NCBI GenBank assembly: GCA_036924855.1
Contig: JBAGRP010000001.1
Span: forward strand, 7,366,001 to 7,430,000
Length of the DNA stretch: 64,000 bases
Direction of reading: 5' to 3'
Origin: Nitrobacteraceae bacterium AZCC 2146
GTDB taxonomy: Bacteria > Pseudomonadota > Alphaproteobacteria > Rhizobiales > Xanthobacteraceae
The position numbers were made by a program, and so were the translations under genes. Positions 44,105 to 53,022 of this stretch are shown in pieces. The notes beneath the pieces are model-generated. The model saw only the letters and a program-made list of their open reading frames with translations. It searched no databases and had not been told where the DNA came from. The first letter of the stretch is position 1, and each line of letters starts with the position of its first letter.

Positions 44105-45787
44105 ATGGCCAGCGAAGAGTCTTTGCAGTTCGTGGAACATCTGCGCCAAAGCAATCATTTGACGAAGACAAGCGGCCATGGCGATCCCGCGGAACAGGGC
44201 GGATCCGATCGTCGTCAAGGCAAGCTCTGGGAGCTCACCGATCTTTCGGCCGGCGAGTTCGCGGAGGAGGCGGCTCGATTCTACGGTCTGGAACGCGTCG
44301 CGCTCCAGGACATGCTGTCAGCCCTGCCGCGGGTCGCGTCGTTCTCGCAACGCTTTCTGCGGGAAATGCTGGTCTTTCCCTATCAATCTGCCGACGGAAC
44401 TCCCGTGCTCGCGGTCGCGGATCCGACCGATATGGCGGCGCGGCGGGCGGCGGAGATCGTGCTCGGCGCGGGCGTCGCCGTCAAGGTGGCGTCATTTGAA
44501 GACCTCACGGTCGCCCTCAATCTACGTCTGGGCGATGAAGACGTCGAGGCTGGGGGCGACGGTGAGACGCGGCAGCCGCGCGAAGACGATATCGAGAGCT
44601 TGCGGGACCTCGCCAGCGGCGCGCCCGTGGTACGTGCTGTCAACGATCTCTTGGAAAAGGCGGTCGAGTTGCGCGCGAGCGACATTCATATCGAGCCCTT
44701 TCACACCGGGCTCGTGGTCCGCATGCGCATCGACGGCCTGCTGCGGCCGGTCGCAGCGCCTGTCGGCGTTTTGCCGCAAGCCGTCATCTCTCGCATCAAA
44801 ATCATCGCGAGTCTCAATATCGCGGAGCGTCGTCTGCCGCAGGACGGCGCCGCGCGGCTGCGGGCTGGGCGTTCGGACGTCGATATTCGCGTCGCGATCA
44901 TGCCGACCCAGCATGGGGAATCCGCCGTCATCCGCATCCTGCCAAAGGATCGCGGACTGCTCGTCGTCGAAAAGTTAGGATTTTCACCGGCCGATGATGC
45001 CACGCTCAGACGATTGCTGACGCTGCCTCACGGGATGATCGTCATCACCGGTCCGACCGGAAGCGGCAAAACCACGACGCTGGCGACGATCCTGTCTATC
45101 CTGAACGAACCGGTTCGAAAAATTTTGACCATTGAGGATCCAGTCGAATACGAAATACCCGGCGTCAATCAATCGCAGATCAAGCCGACGATAGGGCTAA
45201 CGTTCGCAGCGGCGCTGCGCTCGTTCGTGCGTCAGGATCCCGACGTCATCATGGTCGGTGAGGTGCGCGACTCCGAGACCGCACATGTGGCCATTCACGC
45301 AGCCCTGACCGGGCATCTCGTGCTGACGACGCTGCATACCGAAACCGCGGCCGCAGCGGTGCCTCGTCTGCTCGATCTCGGCGTCGAAGGCTATCTGTTG
45401 CGATCGACCCTGCGCGCGGTGGTCGCGCAACGGCTCGTTCGTCAGCTGTGCGAGCGCTGCAAATTGCCGAAGATGCTGACTGAAGCCGATCTCGCCGAAG
45501 ATCCCCGGCTCGGTGCCTTCGGCTTCCGCGCCGGCGAAACGATTGCGGAGCCGTGCGGCTGCGAGCGCTGCGGCGGCATGGGCTATCGCGGCCGGTTGGG
45601 CGTGTTCGAGATTCTCGAACTGACCAATGACCTTCGCCAGATGATCAGTGAGAAGACCGACGGACTGAAGATCGACGAGACGGCGATCCGCGCCGGAATG
45701 ACGACGATGCTCGACGATGGCATTGCGAAGTGTCGTGCTGGCCTGACCTCGCCCGCGGAGATTTTCCGCGTCACAACCGGACGGTGA
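44105..45787 (+). CDS. gspE: Type II secretion ATPase GspE
   Basis: 560 residues with GGA eight bases before the ATG. Features: an N-terminal N1E-type domain, Walker A GPTGSGKTTT at 316-325, an Asp box, IMVGEVRDSETAH with the Walker B Glu E386, and a His box. The zinc site has four Cys (CERCKL and CGCERCGGMGYRGR). It powers pseudopilus assembly at the inner membrane. First gene of the overlapping gspE-to-gspN operon. Confidence 0.96.
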   Translation: MASEESLQFVEHLRQSNHLTKTSGHGDPAEQGGSDRRQGKLWELTDLSAGEFAEEAARFYGLERVALQDMLSALPRVASFSQRFLREMLVFPYQSADGTPVLAVADPTDMAARRAAEIVLGAGVAVKVASFEDLTVALNLRLGDEDVEAGGDGETRQPREDDIESLRDLASGAPVVRAVNDLLEKAVELRASDIHIEPFHTGLVVRMRIDGLLRPVAAPVGVLPQAVISRIKIIASLNIAERRLPQDGAARLRAGRSDVDIRVAIMPTQHGESAVIRILPKDRGLLVVEKLGFSPADDATLRRLLTLPHGMIVITGPTGSGKTTTLATILSILNEPVRKILTIEDPVEYEIPGVNQSQIKPTIGLTFAAALRSFVRQDPDVIMVGEVRDSETAHVAIHAALTGHLVLTTLHTETAAAAVPRLLDLGVEGYLLRSTLRAVVAQRLVRQLCERCKLPKMLTEADLAEDPRLGAFGFRAGETIAEPCGCERCGGMGYRGRLGVFEILELTNDLRQMISEKTDGLKIDETAIRAGMTTMLDDGIAKCRAGLTSPAEIFRVTTGR

Positions 45788-45791
45788 GACT

Positions 45792-47006
45792 GTGCCGAAT
45801 TTTCGCTATCGGGCCTTGACGCAGAACGGAGAGATCGTGCACGGCACGTTGTCGGCTCCGACGGCTGCGGAAGTCGCGCATCGTATCGAGTATCTCCAGC
45901 TACTGCCGATCGAAACGATCGAGGATAAGCGAACGACCGTTGGGTCGGGAAGCGGCTTCGGTTTTTTTAACCGGCCAAGTCCCGCGGAGGTGACAACGTT
46001 TACCCGCGATCTGGCGTTGCTTTTGAAGGCAGGCGCGCGTCTCGACGACGCCCTCGAACTACTGGCTACTGATACGGATGTCGGCCGGCTTCGCCCGGTG
46101 GTCGGAAAATTGCGGGCCGCGCTCTTGAGCGGAGAGAGCCTTGCCGACGCGGTCGCAGATCATCCAACATTGTTTCCTGTCATGTATGGCGCACTGGTTC
46201 GTGTCGGCGAAGTGTCGGGCACGCTCGATCAGGTGCTGGAAATGCTGGGAACAGAGCGGGCGCGATCCGAACTGATGCGCCGCAAGCTTACGGATGCGAT
46301 GCAGTATCCGGCGTTCGTTCTGATTGCAGCGGCCTGCGTGATGCTGTTTTTCATCCTGTTCGTGTTGCCACAGTTTTCTGCGGTACTGCAGGACTTCGGC
46401 GCAAAATCGGATTCCGCGCTCAGCATTTTCATCAAGCTGTCGGACTTTCTTCGGGCTAACGCGACCGCTGTGATGCTCGCCGCCGCCTCCATCATGGCCG
46501 GCATCTGGTGGCTGCTCAGTCGGCCGGGCACAGGCGCCGCGATCATGACCACGCTCTCTCGCACTCCTGGGATCTCCGGCATCTTTCAGTTTTACCGCAC
46601 CAGTCTCTTTTGCCGCAATCTTGGCGTCCTGCTCGGAAGCGGCGTCAACCTCACAGCCACCTTGCGCATCCTGGTCGACATCATGGCGGTCACAGGAAGC
46701 GTGGCGACCTGGATAGCGGCCGCCGATCGCGTTCGTCACGGCGGCAAGCTGTCCGACGCGCTGTCCGCCGCGAGCAGCCTGCCGCCAATGGCGGTCCGCA
46801 TGTTGCGGCTGGGCGAGGAAACCGGGCAACTGCCCGCGCTGGCGGGCCGCGTCGCCGAATTTTACGAGGCAAAATTGCAGCGCAGCCTCGACCGCATCGT
46901 CGGCATCGTTGGGCCGCTCGCCATCGTCACTATCAGCGCGGTCGTCGGCGGGCTGATCGTATCGGTCATGACCGCGCTGCTGTCGGTCACTCAACTTGTT
47001 GGCTAG
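45792..47006 (+). CDS. gspF: Type II secretion inner-membrane platform protein GspF
   Basis: 404 residues from a GTG four bases after the gspE stop. It opens PNFRYRALTQNGEIVHGTL, the typical GspF/PilC start. Two T2SSF domains follow (TFTRDLALLLKAGARLDDAL and RTSLFCRNLGVLLGSGVNLT), each followed by membrane helices. It forms the platform that GspE acts on. Confidence 0.95.
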   Translation: MPNFRYRALTQNGEIVHGTLSAPTAAEVAHRIEYLQLLPIETIEDKRTTVGSGSGFGFFNRPSPAEVTTFTRDLALLLKAGARLDDALELLATDTDVGRLRPVVGKLRAALLSGESLADAVADHPTLFPVMYGALVRVGEVSGTLDQVLEMLGTERARSELMRRKLTDAMQYPAFVLIAAACVMLFFILFVLPQFSAVLQDFGAKSDSALSIFIKLSDFLRANATAVMLAAASIMAGIWWLLSRPGTGAAIMTTLSRTPGISGIFQFYRTSLFCRNLGVLLGSGVNLTATLRILVDIMAVTGSVATWIAAADRVRHGGKLSDALSAASSLPPMAVRMLRLGEETGQLPALAGRVAEFYEAKLQRSLDRIVGIVGPLAIVTISAVVGGLIVSVMTALLSVTQLVG

Positions 47007-47024
47007 ATCAAGGGTTGGTTCATC

Positions 47025-47522
47025 ATGAAGTGGGTAAAAAGCATCGGCAGGCTTTTCGTCAGGCGCGCAGAGGATAAGCACTGGCGGCATATCGGCCAGC
47101 AGGGTTTCACGCTGGTCGAGATGCTGGTGGTGATCACCATTATCGGTCTCATCATGGGCCTGATCGGCCCACGCGTTCTCAATTATCTTAGCGAATCGAA
47201 AGTCAAGGCCGCGAAGATTCAGTTGCAAAGTTTTGGGAGCGCGCTCGACCTATTCTACCTCGATGCCGGCCGGTTCCCCTCTACGGCAGAAGGCCTGACA
47301 GCCCTCGTCCGACGGACACCAGGCGTCGCCGCCTGGAACGGACCATATCTCAAAGGCGGCAACGTCCCCAACGATCCCTGGAACAATGCCTATATGTATC
47401 GCTCACCTGCAGAACGCGGCCCGTACGACATTACGTCTTACGGGTCCGACGGCCAGGAGGGTGGCAGCGGTATTGCGTCCGACATTTCGGTCCAAAGCAT
47501 GGCCAGCGCGAAAAATGAGTGA
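47025..47522 (+). CDS. gspG: Major pseudopilin GspG
   Basis: 165 residues. The prepilin motif GQQG/FTLVEMLVVITIIG follows a leader of about 27 residues; processing before F leaves Glu at position +5. The C-terminal part has the GspG signatures AEGLTALV, NDPWNNAYMY and the calcium-site region SYGSDGQEGG. It builds the main shaft of the pseudopilus. Confidence 0.96.
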   Translation: MKWVKSIGRLFVRRAEDKHWRHIGQQGFTLVEMLVVITIIGLIMGLIGPRVLNYLSESKVKAAKIQLQSFGSALDLFYLDAGRFPSTAEGLTALVRRTPGVAAWNGPYLKGGNVPNDPWNNAYMYRSPAERGPYDITSYGSDGQEGGSGIASDISVQSMASAKNE

Positions 47523-47976
47523 TGGCGCTGAACGCGGCTTCACCTTGCTCGAGATGGTGTGTGTCCTAGCGCTCATCGCCATGATGGCGGCCGTGCTTTT
47601 GCCGTCGATTCCACATGAGACTTCCCGTTCCCGCCTGCAGGCCTATGCCCTTCAGACCGCGACGCTTCTGAAGGCGGACCGCAACGCGGCGATCCGGCGC
47701 CGGGTGGACGTCGCCACGCTGGTCGATGCCGGAACGCACTCGATCCGGTCGGGCGCGACAACGGATATGATCCGTATTCCCGACGATGTTCAATTCGACG
47801 CCCTGCTGCCGCAGACCTGCAACCGGCGGACGGCGCTGTCCACCATCAGTTTTTTCGCCAACGGAACGTCGTGCGGCGGAACAATCGCGCTGACGCGGTT
47901 CGCCGCAGGCTTTGAAATTCGCGTCAACTGGTTGACCGGAAGGATCGAGATTGTCTCCCGCAGCCACCGCCACTAA
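47515..47976 (+). CDS. gspH: Minor pseudopilin GspH
   Basis: 153 residues from the ATG at 47515, which overlaps the gspG stop by eight bases. Very short leader MSDGAERG/FTLLEMVCVLALI, with Glu at +5. The C-terminal globular domain has two Cys (QTCNRRT and GTSCGGT) that may pair. The position after gspG fits GspH. Confidence 0.88.
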   Translation: MSDGAERGFTLLEMVCVLALIAMMAAVLLPSIPHETSRSRLQAYALQTATLLKADRNAAIRRRVDVATLVDAGTHSIRSGATTDMIRIPDDVQFDALLPQTCNRRTALSTISFFANGTSCGGTIALTRFAAGFEIRVNWLTGRIEIVSRSHRH

Positions 47977-48365
47977 TTGATAGCCGTGAAGCCGGCTTCA
48001 CAATCATTGAAGTGCTGATTGCGCTTGCGATCGTTGCCGTCTCCATCGTTGCAATCGGATCGGTGATGTCGACCAACGTGCGCGGTGTGCGGTCGTTGGA
48101 GCAGCATGTCGCATTGATGCAGACGACGCGTACCGTCATGACCACGGGTATTCCGTCGGGCGCCGGCGCTGGCCCTGGCGCGACGTCCGGGCAAATCGAC
48201 GATTATCGGTGGACAATCGACGTCAGACCGCTGGGCGGCGACTGGACCGTGCCAGGGGCCGACATCGCTTGGGTTCCTGAACTCGTCAGGGTTCGCGTCC
48301 GATCGCCATCCGGGGCGGTTTCCGAACTTCGTACCGTGCGTTTGACGCACAGGCCATCGGAATGA
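47976..48365 (+). CDS. gspI: Minor pseudopilin GspI (non-canonical start)
   Basis: The processed part AG/FTIIEVLIALAIVAVSIVAI is clear, with Glu at +5, but no ATG, GTG or TTG lies upstream of it in frame before the stop at 47913. The best candidate is an ATT at 47976 that overlaps the gspH stop (TAATT), giving leader xDSREAG and about 129 residues. A GTG at 48012 would remove the cleavage motif. Either this gene uses a rare start or a base is missing upstream. Globular GspI-type C-terminus (WVPELVRVRVRSPSG). Confidence 0.75.
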   Translation: MDSREAGFTIIEVLIALAIVAVSIVAIGSVMSTNVRGVRSLEQHVALMQTTRTVMTTGIPSGAGAGPGATSGQIDDYRWTIDVRPLGGDWTVPGADIAWVPELVRVRVRSPSGAVSELRTVRLTHRPSE

Positions 48366-49105
48366 GCGCCTCGCCTGCAAAGCAACCGAACGGACAATGC
48401 GGCTTTTCGCTGATCGAGACCCTTGTAGCGCTGGCGTTGATGGGCCTAGTGCTCTCGGCGCTCGCCAGCATCACCGCGCAATGGCTTCCGAACTGGAATC
48501 GCGGCATCGACCGCATCCAACGCAGCGAAGTGATCGGCATCGCGCTACAGCGGATCGGGGCTGACCTTGCGGCCGCCGAATACGTTCCAGCCAATCGCGA
48601 CTCACGCCGCCCGCTGTTCGACGGTTCGGAGCTGTCGGTGATGTTCGTGCGCACGGCGTTTGGCCCGAATACCGGGCCCGGACTGGACGTTGTGCGGATC
48701 GGAGAAACGACCGACCGCAGGGAATTCGTAACGGTCCGTTCGCGAGCACCGTTCATGCCGCTGCCTCCGGCGTCATCTTTGTCCGAACAGATTCATTTTG
48801 GGGATCCTGTGGTGCTGTTGCGTGCCCCGTTCCGGCTGTCATTTACCTATGCCGGCCAGGACGGGAACTGGAAAAGCAATTGGCACGGATCCGACAAGTT
48901 GCCGGCGTTGATCAAGCTGACGGTTCGCGACGCGGCGACAGAACGGATCCTGTCAATTTCAACTGTGACGCCGGTTCACGTCCAATTGTCCAGCGATTGC
49001 GCGCGGCCGGACGGTGGCTGCGACGGCAAACCGGCCACCCCGCAGAATTCTCAAGAGAAGTCCCGGGCCGGAATCGCCGCCACGGGGCAGGGAGGATCGC
49101 TGTGA
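48362..49105 (+). CDS. gspJ: Minor pseudopilin GspJ
   Basis: 247 residues; the ATG overlaps the gspI stop (ATGA). Prepilin motif CG/FSLIETLVALALMGLVLSA with Glu at +5. The globular part is of the usual GspJ length and ends in a Gly/Gln-rich tail with two Cys (SSDCARPDGGCDG). GspI, J and K form the tip of the pseudopilus. Confidence 0.92.
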   Translation: MSASPAKQPNGQCGFSLIETLVALALMGLVLSALASITAQWLPNWNRGIDRIQRSEVIGIALQRIGADLAAAEYVPANRDSRRPLFDGSELSVMFVRTAFGPNTGPGLDVVRIGETTDRREFVTVRSRAPFMPLPPASSLSEQIHFGDPVVLLRAPFRLSFTYAGQDGNWKSNWHGSDKLPALIKLTVRDAATERILSISTVTPVHVQLSSDCARPDGGCDGKPATPQNSQEKSRAGIAATGQGGSL

Positions 49106-50031
49106 CGCGAGAGCACCTGCGTGTAACGGCAAAATCCTCGGAGCGCGGCTTCGTGATTGTCGCTGTGCTCTGGATTCTTGCGGCCTTGGCGGCTCTGGCG
49201 ACGATCTTTTCGGTCTATCTGTCCAATTCGGCGCAGGCGTTGGCCGTCAACGATACCGGGCTGCAGGCGGAGGCGCTGGTGTCGGCCAGTCTCGAGCTTA
49301 CGACCTATCAGCTGTTGCTGGTGGGCGACAAGGCGCGCCCCTCGCACGGGTCGTTTCAGTTCCGGCTGGACGATGCAGACGTTCTGGTATCCTTCGCGTC
49401 GGAAACCGCCCGCATCGATCTCAATTTCTCTTCCAAAGACATGCTGGCCAATTTCTTTGTGGGTCTCGGTGCGGATCAGGTGGCCGCCAAGGAGTATGCG
49501 GACCGAATCGTTGGATGGCGGACCCGTCCCGCGGCCAATACGGCCAACGACGAGGAGGCGCTTTATGGGGCCGCAGGTCTTGCTTATTCTCCGCGACAGT
49601 CGCTTTTTACCCATGTGAACGAACTCAGTCTCGTTCTTGGCCTGCCTCCGGCGCTGGTCGATCGCGCGTTGCCTTTCGTCACGATCTTCAACGGATCATC
49701 CAACGTCGATGTCTTGATCGCGCCACCGGAGGTGATCGTCGCTCTGCCCGGTATGACGCCGTCCAATTTGAAAGATTTTCTGAGCGTGCGCCCTGGGTTG
49801 TCGACAGATACGTCTGCGATCGCGGATGCGCTCGGCCCCGCGAAGGCCAGCGCGACGATTCCGAAGAGCACGTCCTTTCGCATCCTGACGGCGATCAAAT
49901 TCAACGACGGCCGCCGCACCTCGTCTGAGGTCGTCATCGCGTTGGGCGGCAATGAGGGTCCTTACCGCGTGCTGTCGTGGCAGGATGATGTAGAGGCGGG
50001 CCGCAGCCCGCTGAAACGGAGCGGTTTGTGA
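49102..50031 (+). CDS. gspK: Minor pseudopilin GspK
   Basis: 309 residues from a GTG overlapping the gspJ stop (GTGA), with GGGAGG upstream. Prepilin-like motif RG/FVIVAVLWILAALAALA; as in other GspK proteins the +5 Glu is absent (Val here). A large helical insertion domain follows (NANDEEALYGAAGLAYSPRQ-type SAM-like segment, HVNELSLVLGLPP). The longest minor pseudopilin, as usual. Confidence 0.93.
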   Translation: MTREHLRVTAKSSERGFVIVAVLWILAALAALATIFSVYLSNSAQALAVNDTGLQAEALVSASLELTTYQLLLVGDKARPSHGSFQFRLDDADVLVSFASETARIDLNFSSKDMLANFFVGLGADQVAAKEYADRIVGWRTRPAANTANDEEALYGAAGLAYSPRQSLFTHVNELSLVLGLPPALVDRALPFVTIFNGSSNVDVLIAPPEVIVALPGMTPSNLKDFLSVRPGLSTDTSAIADALGPAKASATIPKSTSFRILTAIKFNDGRRTSSEVVIALGGNEGPYRVLSWQDDVEAGRSPLKRSGL

Positions 50032-51113
50032 TGGCGATGATATCCGAACTCAAAGAGCTGTTCGGCGAATGGATCACGGCCGTTGCCGGGGCCATCGATG
50101 CCGTGGCCGGTCGGTACGTGCCCCGGCGGCAAATCCTGCTTAGCGAAGGCGAGGGCAACGCGATCACGGCTAAAGTGATGTCGGCGCGAAAAGGCATCGC
50201 TTTGCCGGAAGTGTTATTTCGTCTGATCAATGGCCGGCCCTATCCTCCGTTGCCGGCGGACTGGGAGACCACCTTTCGCGGCAGCCGCGTCGAAGTTCTG
50301 CTGCAGTCCGATCACGTCATGTTTCGATCGCTCAACTTTCCTAAGCGGGCCGGCGATTTTCTCGACAGCATGATCCGCGCGCAGATCGACCGTCTGACGC
50401 CGTGGACCGCAAACGACGCGATTTTCGGATGGAGCCCGCCCGCGGCCATTGCGAATGAGCGAATTGAGCTGACCTTCGCTGCAACATCGAAACACGAAAT
50501 TCAGCCTTTCGTTCAACTCGCAAGCGATCTGGATGCTGCGTCCGTTGCTGCATTCGCCGAGTTCCCAACCGGGGAAAGCGGGCCCGCCAAGATCAAACTC
50601 TTTGACAAACCGTTGCAGGGCGCGAACGGGCGGACGGTGAACGTGCCGCGTATTCTGCAGGTCATTTTGCTGTCCACTTGTCTCGCCGCCGCGGCCTCTT
50701 CGGTTGTCGCGGCTTACGTCGGCAGCACACTGGAGTCCGAGCAGCAGCAATTGTTGCGCCGGATTTCGGAACGCCGTGCCGCGCTGCGTCTCGACCCGAA
50801 TGCCGCGGGCGGATCGGGCCTGAGCCTGCTGGCTAAGCGCAAGCGGACGACGCCATCGAGCGTCATGGTGCTTGAAGCCATCTCGCGGGCGTTGCCCGAC
50901 AGCACCTACGTGACGGAGTTGCGGATCGAAGGTGACAAGGTTCAGGTGGTCGGTATGACGCAGGATGCACCGTCCCTGATCCGTTTGATTGAGCAGTCGC
51001 CACAATTCACTCAGGCCACCTTTTTTGCGCCCACCACGCGCGCGCAGAACGATCCAGGCGAGCGTTTTCACATCGAGGCGCACATCACCGCCTATTTCGG
51101 TTCGGGCACATGA
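50028..51113 (+). CDS. gspL: Type II secretion protein GspL with PilN-like C-terminus
   Basis: 361 residues; the GTG at 50028 and ATGs at 50031 and 50037 are all possible starts, overlapping gspK. An actin-like cytoplasmic half lies before one membrane helix (ILQVILLSTCLAAAASSVVA). The periplasmic part resembles PilN (TYVTELRIEGDKVQVVGMTQ, then DAPSLIRLIEQSPQF). It connects GspE to the platform. Length is shorter than enterobacterial GspL (about 400). Confidence 0.88.
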   Translation: MMAMISELKELFGEWITAVAGAIDAVAGRYVPRRQILLSEGEGNAITAKVMSARKGIALPEVLFRLINGRPYPPLPADWETTFRGSRVEVLLQSDHVMFRSLNFPKRAGDFLDSMIRAQIDRLTPWTANDAIFGWSPPAAIANERIELTFAATSKHEIQPFVQLASDLDAASVAAFAEFPTGESGPAKIKLFDKPLQGANGRTVNVPRILQVILLSTCLAAAASSVVAAYVGSTLESEQQQLLRRISERRAALRLDPNAAGGSGLSLLAKRKRTTPSSVMVLEAISRALPDSTYVTELRIEGDKVQVVGMTQDAPSLIRLIEQSPQFTQATFFAPTTRAQNDPGERFHIEAHITAYFGSGT

Positions 51114-51673
51114 ACGCGATCGCGACGTTAAGAAAAACCTTCGCAGCGTCTCCCGTCCTGGCGGCCGCCACTTACGCCGGCCTCGTGGTCTTGCTGCTGT
51201 TCACGGTTGCAACATCCGTTGCGGACGTTCTCGGCAAGCGCGACGAGGTTTCGTCGCAGGCGAACATGCTGGAGCAGCTCGAGGGCCCCAGACCCGGCGC
51301 GGCCCGCGGTCCATCCGGCGACGCGATGATGCCTTCGGGCTCGGCGTTTCTGGAGGGGACGACGGTCACCATCGCGGGTGCGACTCTGCTTCAGCGCGTG
51401 GACGGCGCGATAACGAAATTCGGCGGAAACGTCTTGTCGTCTCAGGTCGAATTGCAAGGCACGCAATCCAAGGCGGGGTTTCTCAGCATGATCGCGAGTT
51501 GTGAAATCGATCAGCCGGAATTGCAGCAGCTGCTCTACGACGTCGAAGCCGGCATGCCGTTTTTGTTTGTTGATCAACTCGTGGTTCAGACGTCGATCGC
51601 GTCATCCAGCGCCGGGAACGGGAGATTGCGGATTCTACTGGCGGTGTCCGGGCAATGGCAGGGCGCAAAATGA
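51110..51673 (+). CDS. gspM: Type II secretion protein GspM (subtype b)
   Basis: 187 residues with an ATG overlapping the gspL stop. One N-terminal membrane helix (VLAAATYAGLVVLLLFTVAT), then a periplasmic domain with AFLEGTTVTIAGATLLQRVD and MPFLFVDQLVVQTS, typical of the PilO-like GspM subtype. It partners GspL in the inner-membrane assembly platform. Confidence 0.88.
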   Translation: MNAIATLRKTFAASPVLAAATYAGLVVLLLFTVATSVADVLGKRDEVSSQANMLEQLEGPRPGAARGPSGDAMMPSGSAFLEGTTVTIAGATLLQRVDGAITKFGGNVLSSQVELQGTQSKAGFLSMIASCEIDQPELQQLLYDVEAGMPFLFVDQLVVQTSIASSSAGNGRLRILLAVSGQWQGAK

Positions 51674-52329
51674 GGCGGATGTTCACGATTAGCACCGTGC
51701 TGCTGGCGCTGTCAGTGCACAGTGCGTCCGCGTTGACGTCCGCGGTTTCCAACGATGCCCTGGACGCCGATCTTGCTGACGACGCGCGGACGGCGGGACC
51801 CCCTGCGGCATCCCCCATCCCCGCCGGTCCGACGCAAGTTGTCGTGCCTGCGCCGGCATCGGAGCGGGCACTCAGCGCCAATCCGTTGTGGGCTATTCCC
51901 TTGACTCAATTATCGGGCACCCGCGATCGGCCGATCTTTTCATCGTCTCGGCGGCCGCCGCCCGCCGCCGTTGCTGAACCTGTCGTCGCCAAAGCAACGC
52001 CACCGCCGAGAAAAAGGGAGCCGGAGCCCCCACAACTTTCTTTGGTTGGCACGATCACAAGCGGGGACGAGGGGTTCGGAATCTTTCTGGATCAATCGAC
52101 CAAAGCGGCACTTCGGCTGAAAGTCGGCGAGGATTATCAGGGATGGAAGCTGCGGTCGATCCAGGGCCGGGAAGTAACTTTGGAAAAAGATCAACAGGCC
52201 GCCGTCCTGAGCTTACCGCAGCCCGGCGCAGGACAGGCAGGCGGCGAAGTCCGGCTTCTGCCGGCGAGCGCTGTCAAATTACTTTCGGCGACATCACGGC
52301 CACCACCGTCCGGTCAGTCCGGACGCTGA
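51670..52329 (+). CDS. gspN: GspN/GspC-like protein with HR domain
   Basis: 219 residues; the ATG at 51670 overlaps the gspM stop. An N-terminal signal or anchor (MRRMFTISTVLLALSVHSAS) is followed by a Pro-rich linker. The GspC-type homology region reads LSGTRDRPIFSSSRRPPP, then PPQLSLVGTITSGDEGFGIF and LRLKVGEDYQGWKL. No separate gspC exists in the window, so this protein probably does the secretin-coupling job of GspC. It lacks a PDZ domain. Confidence 0.82.
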   Translation: MRRMFTISTVLLALSVHSASALTSAVSNDALDADLADDARTAGPPAASPIPAGPTQVVVPAPASERALSANPLWAIPLTQLSGTRDRPIFSSSRRPPPAAVAEPVVAKATPPPRKREPEPPQLSLVGTITSGDEGFGIFLDQSTKAALRLKVGEDYQGWKLRSIQGREVTLEKDQQAAVLSLPQPGAGQAGGEVRLLPASAVKLLSATSRPPPSGQSGR

Positions 52330-52354
52330 CCATCTCTGACGATGGTGAACCCGA

Positions 52355-52828
52355 TCAGCTTTGTGGCAAGTATTGCCGAAACGCGAGCGTGAGCAACAGG
52401 CCGATCGCCAGAAATGGCCCGAACGAAATGGACGTCCGGCGAGTCATTTGCTGCCCCGCCACCTGCATGAATCCGGCTGCGGCAAGAGCCGTCAGCGCGG
52501 CAACCAGCAACAACATGGGAAGCCCAGCAATGCCGATCCACAATCCGGCGGCGGCCAGGAATTTGACGTCTCCCAGACCAAGGCCCTGGATTTTTCGTAA
52601 AACGAAATACAGTCGTCGCAATAGCCAAAATGTGACTCCGATAGCCGCGCCCTCGCACGCGACCTCCAGGCCGGCCAGCGAACCACCGGCAATGACGGCT
52701 TTCGACAGTCCCAGAACGGCGACGGTTGCATTCAGCCAGTCCGGAATGATTCCGTGGCGAATATCGATCCACGCAAGCACCCAGCTCAGCAAACAGAGCA
52801 GCGCAAAGAATCCGATGTCAACGACCAT
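52355..52828 (-). CDS. Short A24 prepilin peptidase (GspO-like, no methylase domain)
   Basis: 157 residues from the ATG at 52828; the frame is open to 52969 but that extension is polar and codon-poor. The aspartic-protease residues are in WIDIRHGIIPDW and GLGLGDVKFLAAAGLW, followed by a FGPFLAIG end motif. The domain with the zinc Cys motif found in full-length GspO/PilD is absent, as in CpaA/TadV-type enzymes. It would cleave the five pseudopilins. Convergent with gspN, 25 bp apart. Confidence 0.85.
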   Translation of the reverse strand: MVVDIGFFALLCLLSWVLAWIDIRHGIIPDWLNATVAVLGLSKAVIAGGSLAGLEVACEGAAIGVTFWLLRRLYFVLRKIQGLGLGDVKFLAAAGLWIGIAGLPMLLLVAALTALAAAGFMQVAGQQMTRRTSISFGPFLAIGLLLTLAFRQYLPQS

Positions 52829-53022
52829 GCCGGAGCTCAATGACCTCTTCAACTTCGATGTCGCCGAGGGTGCGAAGAGCTCAGCCGATTTGCCGCCGGG
52901 TCCGTGGCGGACATGCTGTGAATGTGCCGTTTCTTTATCAGCTACGGAACGATGTCGTGTCATCTTCATAGTTGAGCATGATCCCCCGGGTCGAGCCCCG
53001 GGGGACTTTCTCGGATCAAGCT

